From: Nocardiopsis prasina DSM 43845
GTDB lineage: Bacteria > Actinomycetota > Actinomycetes > Streptosporangiales > Streptosporangiaceae
DNA: 44,406 nucleotides
Reading direction: 5' to 3'
Assembly: GCF_000341265.1 (NCBI RefSeq)
Contig: NZ_ANAE01000194.1
Location: 28,867 to 73,272, forward strand
Of the stretch, positions 41,149-44,406 are shown in pieces. Both the position numbers and the translations under genes were made by a program. The notes under the pieces were generated by a model that saw only the letters and a list, made by a program, of their open reading frames with translations, was not told the DNA's origin and ran no database searches. Positions within the stretch are counted from its first letter, which is position 1. Every line of letters begins with the position of its first letter.

Positions 41149-41325
41149 GTGTTCTCTTCGCCGTGCCCGTTCACCCTCGACCGGGGCATGAGTACCGCCG
41201 AGTACGCCGTCGGCACGATCGCAGCCGTCGCCATCGCGGGGGTGCTCTACCTCATCGCCACCAGCGAACCCGTCTCGGCCGCGCTCACCAAGGTCTTCGT
41301 CGATGCGCTCCAGCCCCGGCACTGA
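41149..41325 (+). CDS. DUF4244 Flp-type pilin
   Basis: The 58-residue product has a leader ending in RG, then MSTAEYAVGTIAAVAIAGVLYLIA. G followed by M-S-T-A-E, with Glu at +5 and Tyr at +6, is the class-B prepilin cleavage and assembly motif of Flp pilins. The hydrophobic stretch of about 22 residues forms the pilin helix. The sequence ends VFVDALQPRH. The start is GTG 41149 with CAGGGAGG ahead. A longer frame (from 41047) reads through the DnaA-like box and has no features. It is the first gene of a Tad-type cluster beside the helicase. Confidence 0.85.
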   Translation: MFSSPCPFTLDRGMSTAEYAVGTIAAVAIAGVLYLIATSEPVSAALTKVFVDALQPRH

Positions 41326-41659
41326 CCACGGCTCCGTGACGATGGAGGCCGCCATGCTGCTTCCCACGCTGATGCTCCTGCTGGCGGTTGCCCTCGGCGG
41401 GATCGCCGCCGCCGAGGCTCGGCTGTCCTGCGCCGACGCCGCCCGGATCGGCGCCCGCGCACTGGCCCGTGGGGAACCGCCCGAACGGGCCCGGGCCCTG
41501 GCTCTGTCGGCCGCGCCCGACCGGGCCCGGGTGGAACTCTCCGAGGGCGACGGCACCGCCCGCGTGACCGTCCGCGCCGAACTCCGGATCGGTCCCCTCC
41601 GAGCTCCGCCGCTCGGTGTGGGCGCCGAAGCGGCGGTCCCCCTGGAGGCACACGGATGA
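41303..41659 (+). CDS. TadE-family pseudopilin
   Basis: The 118-residue protein begins GSVTMEAAMLLPTLMLLLAVALGG, a TadE-like hydrophobic helix with the E of the pseudopilin motif (M-E-A-A). The mature part is Ala/Arg-rich, with a strand pattern ARVTVRAELRIG. TadE-like proteins act as minor pilins in Tad pilus assembly. Its ATG 41303 lies 23 bases before the end of the Flp gene, so the genes overlap and are coupled. It overlaps the next gene in ATGA as well. Confidence 0.85.
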   Translation: MRSSPGTDHGSVTMEAAMLLPTLMLLLAVALGGIAAAEARLSCADAARIGARALARGEPPERARALALSAAPDRARVELSEGDGTARVTVRAELRIGPLRAPPLGVGAEAAVPLEAHG

Positions 41660-42141
41660 GCCCGGGATTCGCGGTCCGGTTCCCGGTGGCCGCCCCGGGA
41701 TCACCCGGCCGCGAGGAACCGTCGTCCGGTGCTCAGGGGTCACCCGCCCCGGTGCCCCCTTCGCGCCCGCGGAGATCAGGGGCATCGGGTCCCGCGGATT
41801 CGGGGTCGGCGAGCGTCTGGTGGATCTCGCTGAGCCTGGTGCTGTGGTTCCTGGTCCACGCCGTGCTCCTCGTCGCCACGGCACGCCTGGACCGCGACCG
41901 CGCGGCGACCGCGGCGGACCTCGCCGTGCTCGCCGCCGCGGCCCGGGCACACGAGGGCGCCGAGCCCGTCTGCGCGGTGGCCCGACGAACCGCCGAGGCC
42001 AACGGGGCGGTGCTCGCCTCCTGCGAACTGGACGGCCTCACCGTCGAGGTCACCATCTCCCTCACCGCTTCGGCCCTGCCCCACGAGGTCACCGCGCGCT
42101 CCCGGGCCGGACCGCTCCACGATCCCGGGGAGACAGAGTGA
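41656..42141 (+). CDS. TadE/TadG-like protein of helicase/secretion neighbourhood
   Basis: The 161-residue product has a Pro/Ser-rich cytoplasmic head and a helix WWISLSLVLWFLVHAVLLVATA. After it comes RLDRDRAATAADLAVLAAAARAH, the arrangement of Rv3654c-type (TIGR03816) TadE-like proteins: membrane helix, then R-x-x-AATAADLAALAAA. Two Cys (AVARR, LASCELDG) could form a disulfide outside the cell. Start ATG overlaps the upstream stop in ATGA. It is the third gene of the cluster. Confidence 0.82.
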   Translation: MSPGFAVRFPVAAPGSPGREEPSSGAQGSPAPVPPSRPRRSGASGPADSGSASVWWISLSLVLWFLVHAVLLVATARLDRDRAATAADLAVLAAAARAHEGAEPVCAVARRTAEANGAVLASCELDGLTVEVTISLTASALPHEVTARSRAGPLHDPGETE

Positions 42142-42245
42142 CCGACCTGGTGGCGAGCTTCCACTTCCCGGGTCTCCCGGCCGTGCCGACGGTGCCCGAG
42201 GTGCCACACCCAGGGTTCGTGCGGCCCCTCAAGGAGCCTGCCTGA
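42138..42245 (+). CDS. 35-residue ORF overlapping the TadE/G-like gene (GTGA)
   Basis: GTG 42138 overlaps the TGA of the preceding gene as GTGA and the frame continues to TGA 42243-42245. The product is Pro/Val-rich (VTDLVASFHFPGLPAVPTVP) with no helix or signal. It may be a coupled small protein of the Tad unit or a fortuitous frame. GC3 is high and agrees with a gene. No ribosome site is obvious. Confidence 0.35.
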   Translation: MTDLVASFHFPGLPAVPTVPEVPHPGFVRPLKEPA

Positions 42246-42774
42246 CCTGCGACCTCCGGAGGTGGCCACAAGGGCGCGGTGACGGGAGCGCCAGGGTGAC
42301 CGGCGCCATGGTCTTCCTTCGCCCGGCGGGAGAACTGCCTGGTTGGCTTGGGGACCTCACCTTTCAGGTGGGACGAGCCCCCAGGCTAGGGCGACTTCTT
42401 TGGAAGCTTTCGCCGGTCGCGGCGGAGCCGCCATCGATGCGAGCGGCCGCCCTCTACTGTGCGCTACTACGCAGGTTCCGCAGAGTCGCCCAGCGGGGCC
42501 ACCCCGGGGTTGGCTGTGCCAGTTTCACCGGTGCTGTCCGTTGAGGGTGGTGGCGGGTGACGAAGAGGGTGGGTGCCGCGCCGTAGGTGTCCGTTGAGGG
42601 TGGTGGCGGGTGACGGGTGGGCGGAATGATCCACAACACGCTTTAGGCGCCCTCCCACCTCCGCGCCGGATGTGTGACCCAGGACACGTGCGGGTCCACG
42701 AGAAAAGTCGCCTCCCGACCGAACACACACCCCCTCCACCGACATAGACGGGTGAGAGAACGGGAGGAACGCCG
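42246..42774. other. 529-base region with low-GC3 frame and two 28-bp direct repeats
   Basis: A plus frame from GTG 42296 to TGA 42544 (82 codons) has unusual codon choice (CTT, CCT, GGT, TTT, AAG) and no recognised motif, so I do not call it a gene. A 28-base sequence occurs at 42535-42562 and again, identical, at 42588-42615. The period is 53 bases and the spacer 25. CCTCACC and GGTGGG around 42354-42371 can form a small hairpin. The rest is the leader of the sigma gene. Confidence 0.5.
42535..42615 (+). repeat. Two 28-bp perfect direct repeats
   Basis: Copies at 42535-42562 and 42588-42615 are identical; each contains GTTGAGGGTGGTGGCGGGTG. The 25-base spacer is unrelated. No third copy is seen within the window. 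The pair lies 160 bases upstream of the ECF sigma gene. Confidence 0.85.
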
Positions 42775-43335
42775 ATGCGAGAAGGCCGGGCCGGAGACGA
42801 ACACTCCGACCGACGCGACTTCAACGCCGTGTTCGAAGAGCACTACGACGCGGTCTACCGCTACGCGCGCCGACGTGTGGGGCCCGACCAGGCCGATGAC
42901 GTCGCCTCGGAGGCCTTCGCGGTGGCGTGGCAACGCCGGGCGCGGTTGCCCCCGGGCCAGGAACTGCCCTGGCTCTACGCCTGCGCACGCCGGATCGGTC
43001 TCGCCCACATGCGCACCGCGCAACGCCAGGGGCTGATCGCCGCGTCGCTCGGGCGTGAGACCGACGCCCACCACGACGACGCCGACCAGTTCATCGACCG
43101 TGCTGGAGCGCTGACCGCCCTGGCCCGGCTGACGGAGGTCGAACGCGAACTCGTGATGCTCGTGACCTGGGAGGGGCTCGACTGCCGCCAGGCCGCCAAG
43201 GTGATCGGCTGCACCCACGTCACCGCTCGCGGACGTCTGCACCGGGCTCGAAGAAAACTGACCGCGTACATGAAGGAAGACGCCCCCGCGCCCGCACGGG
43301 TCCGCGTCCTGAAGGAGGCCCCGTGGACGACCTGA
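42775..43335 (+). CDS. ECF-type RNA polymerase sigma factor
   Basis: The 186-residue protein has a region 2 (FNAVFEEHYDAVYRYARRRVGPDQADDVASEAFAVAWQRR, with core-binding and -10 parts) and a region 4 (LTEVERELVMLVTWEGLDCRQAAKVIGCTHVTARGRLHRARRKL). A short linker lies between. It has the usual ECF size. ATG 42775 follows GGGAGG. The following gene is a CU044_5270-like membrane protein overlapping by 13 bases. It probably acts as a partner or anti-sigma-like sensor, a common pairing in actinobacteria. Confidence 0.94.
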   Translation: MREGRAGDEHSDRRDFNAVFEEHYDAVYRYARRRVGPDQADDVASEAFAVAWQRRARLPPGQELPWLYACARRIGLAHMRTAQRQGLIAASLGRETDAHHDDADQFIDRAGALTALARLTEVERELVMLVTWEGLDCRQAAKVIGCTHVTARGRLHRARRKLTAYMKEDAPAPARVRVLKEAPWTT

Positions 43336-44406
43336 CCGCTCTGCGCAACGCGTTCGAGGGGACCGACCCCGCGAAGGACGTTCGCCCCACCCCCGAGGCC
43401 CGACAGCGGGCGCGTGTCGAAGCCATCGCGAAACTGGAGGAACACGAGACCATGGCCCGCCCCCTGTGGAAGCGCATCCCCGTCCTGGCCGCCGGTGCGG
43501 CCACCGCAGCCCTCGCCGTGGGCGCCGGTGTGGTCGTCCTGCCCGGTGACGACCCCGCTGGCATTCCGCTCGCCTACGCCGCGCAGCCCGAACCCATCGA
43601 GGTGACCGGAGGTGACCCTGCCGACGGCACCGAACCGCTGACGGAGCTGGCCGACGTCACCGAGACGCGCGGCGCGGCCCCCGGTGAGGGGGACGTCGCC
43701 TTCGTGTCCACCACCGGCGTGCAGCTGCACCTGCTCACCGCCAATGCCGGTGACGAGGACCCCGACGAGACCTACGGGTACCGGTTCGTCCCCTACGACT
43801 GGACGGACTGGGAGGACCTGGAGGGCAACACGCGCCAGGACACCGAGCCCAAGCCCCCGCTGGAGACCGGTGGCGAGGAGGCCGACCACGAGTGGTTCCT
43901 GGACCAGGGCAGCGAGTCCCACGAGGACACCCTGCACGAGAGTCTGGTGTGGCCCGCCGAGCTGCCCACTGACACTGACGGCATGCTGGAGGTGCTCGCA
44001 GACTTCGGGGAGGGCCCGGTCGACGAGTCCCTGCCCGCAGTGGCCAACGCCGTGGACCGGCTCTACGAGTCGCGTCCGCTGTCCGGCGCGGAGGAGGCCG
44101 CCGTCCAGCGGGTGTTCGCGGAGGTCGCCGACGTGACCTACCTGGGCACCGCCACCGACACCCTGAACCGTGAGGGTGAGCTGTTCTCCTTCACCGTGGA
44201 GGACGACGGCCGGGTGACCGAGGTCCGGTACATGTACGACGCCCTGGACGGCGCGCTGCTCTACCGCGACACGACCCTGCTGGAGGAGGGCCCCGGCTAC
44301 GGGGACGCCGCCGACTTCGGGCTGGAGTACCCGCTCCTCACCGAGCAGATCGGGTTCGTGTGGTCGGGCTGGGTCGGCGAGATCGGCCAACGCCCCCGAC
44401 GGGAGG
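43323..44406 (+). CDS. CU044_5270-like membrane protein, sigma factor neighbour (3' partial)
   Basis: GTG 43323 follows GAAGGAGG and overlaps the sigma gene by 13 bases. The product starts with an acidic VDDLTALRNAFEGTD head, which has the RPTPEARQRAR pattern found in front of a membrane helix in this group. It continues with PLWKRIPVLAAGAATAALAVGAGVVVL (helix) and a long, very acidic external domain with many Asp/Glu and strand pairs. The frame is open to the last base of the window (361 codons so far). It is likely controlled by or controls the sigma factor. The sensed signal is unknown. Confidence 0.85.
   Translation, partial: MDDLTALRNAFEGTDPAKDVRPTPEARQRARVEAIAKLEEHETMARPLWKRIPVLAAGAATAALAVGAGVVVLPGDDPAGIPLAYAAQPEPIEVTGGDPADGTEPLTELADVTETRGAAPGEGDVAFVSTTGVQLHLLTANAGDEDPDETYGYRFVPYDWTDWEDLEGNTRQDTEPKPPLETGGEEADHEWFLDQGSESHEDTLHESLVWPAELPTDTDGMLEVLADFGEGPVDESLPAVANAVDRLYESRPLSGAEEAAVQRVFAEVADVTYLGTATDTLNREGELFSFTVEDDGRVTEVRYMYDALDGALLYRDTTLLEEGPGYGDAADFGLEYPLLTEQIGFVWSGWVGEIGQRPRRE

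Noticed and set aside
42296-42544. 82-residue gene upstream of the sigma factor
   Set aside because: Codon use differs from all neighbours, no ribosome site, no motif, and its stop lies in the direct repeat.
42535-42615. CRISPR array
   Set aside because: Only two repeats and one 25-base spacer, no cas genes, and the repeat has no palindromic part. Kept as a direct repeat.

Overview
The window is dense, very GC-rich, strongly GC3-biased bacterial DNA with WhiB-, BldG- and AfsR-type genes, tRNAs without an encoded CCA and many apparent leaderless starts. This points to a mycelial actinobacterium, most likely a Nocardiopsis-like member of Streptosporangiales. The genus is an inference from gene content; no search was run.

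Layout. 1-4.4 kb: the end of an EspI-like MinD/ParA ATPase, two tandem universal stress proteins, and two small membrane proteins on the minus strand. 4.5-9.8 kb: tRNA-Ser(UGA), a hotdog thioesterase behind a palindromic operator, a DnaN (sliding clamp) paralogue followed by a cluster of DnaA boxes, a DUF2786 protein, a membrane protein, a maleylpyruvate-isomerase-like protein and a NUDIX hydrolase. 9.8-14.1 kb: about 1 kb without a convincing gene, then a 51-residue peptide gene and a SARP/NB-ARC/TPR (AfsR-type) regulator separated by nested inverted repeats. 14.1-22.2 kb: a MpaB/DUF2236 oxygenase, a DUF4037 gene carrying two compensating frameshifts, a secreted AA10 LPMO, two paralogous Pro-rich single-pass proteins, and a divergent amidase/M20 amidohydrolase pair.

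22.2-41 kb is a conserved actinobacterial core: tRNA-Pro(CGG), metallophosphoesterase, YqeY-like protein, PASTA-bearing class A PBP, WhiB4/WblA, two Get3/ArsA-like ATPases, DUF4177, RidA, NUDIX, metallo-beta-lactamase-fold hydrolase, Crp, Nth, a second NUDIX, the MarP protease, an anti-sigma kinase, BldG and a DUF1998 helicase. The order matches M. tuberculosis Rv3671c-Rv3683 fused to the Streptomyces bldG-helicase neighbourhood. A TetR/SDR pair with a perfect operator is inserted in it. After the helicase come a Flp-type pilin, a TadE and a TadE/G-like gene without the Tad ATPase or membrane platform, then an ECF sigma factor and the start of a CU044_5270-type membrane protein that runs off the window.

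The functional themes are envelope and redox stress (PBP, MarP, WblA, Get3-like ATPases, USPs), developmental control (WblA, BldG, Crp, the AfsR-type regulator) and surface or secreted functions (LPMO, Tad pilins). The most unusual loci are the peptide/AfsR-type regulator unit, whose regulator start codon lies in a 14-bp inverted repeat; the DnaA-box cluster beside an ectopic dnaN; the double frameshift in the DUF4037 gene; and a 28-bp direct repeat before the ECF sigma gene.
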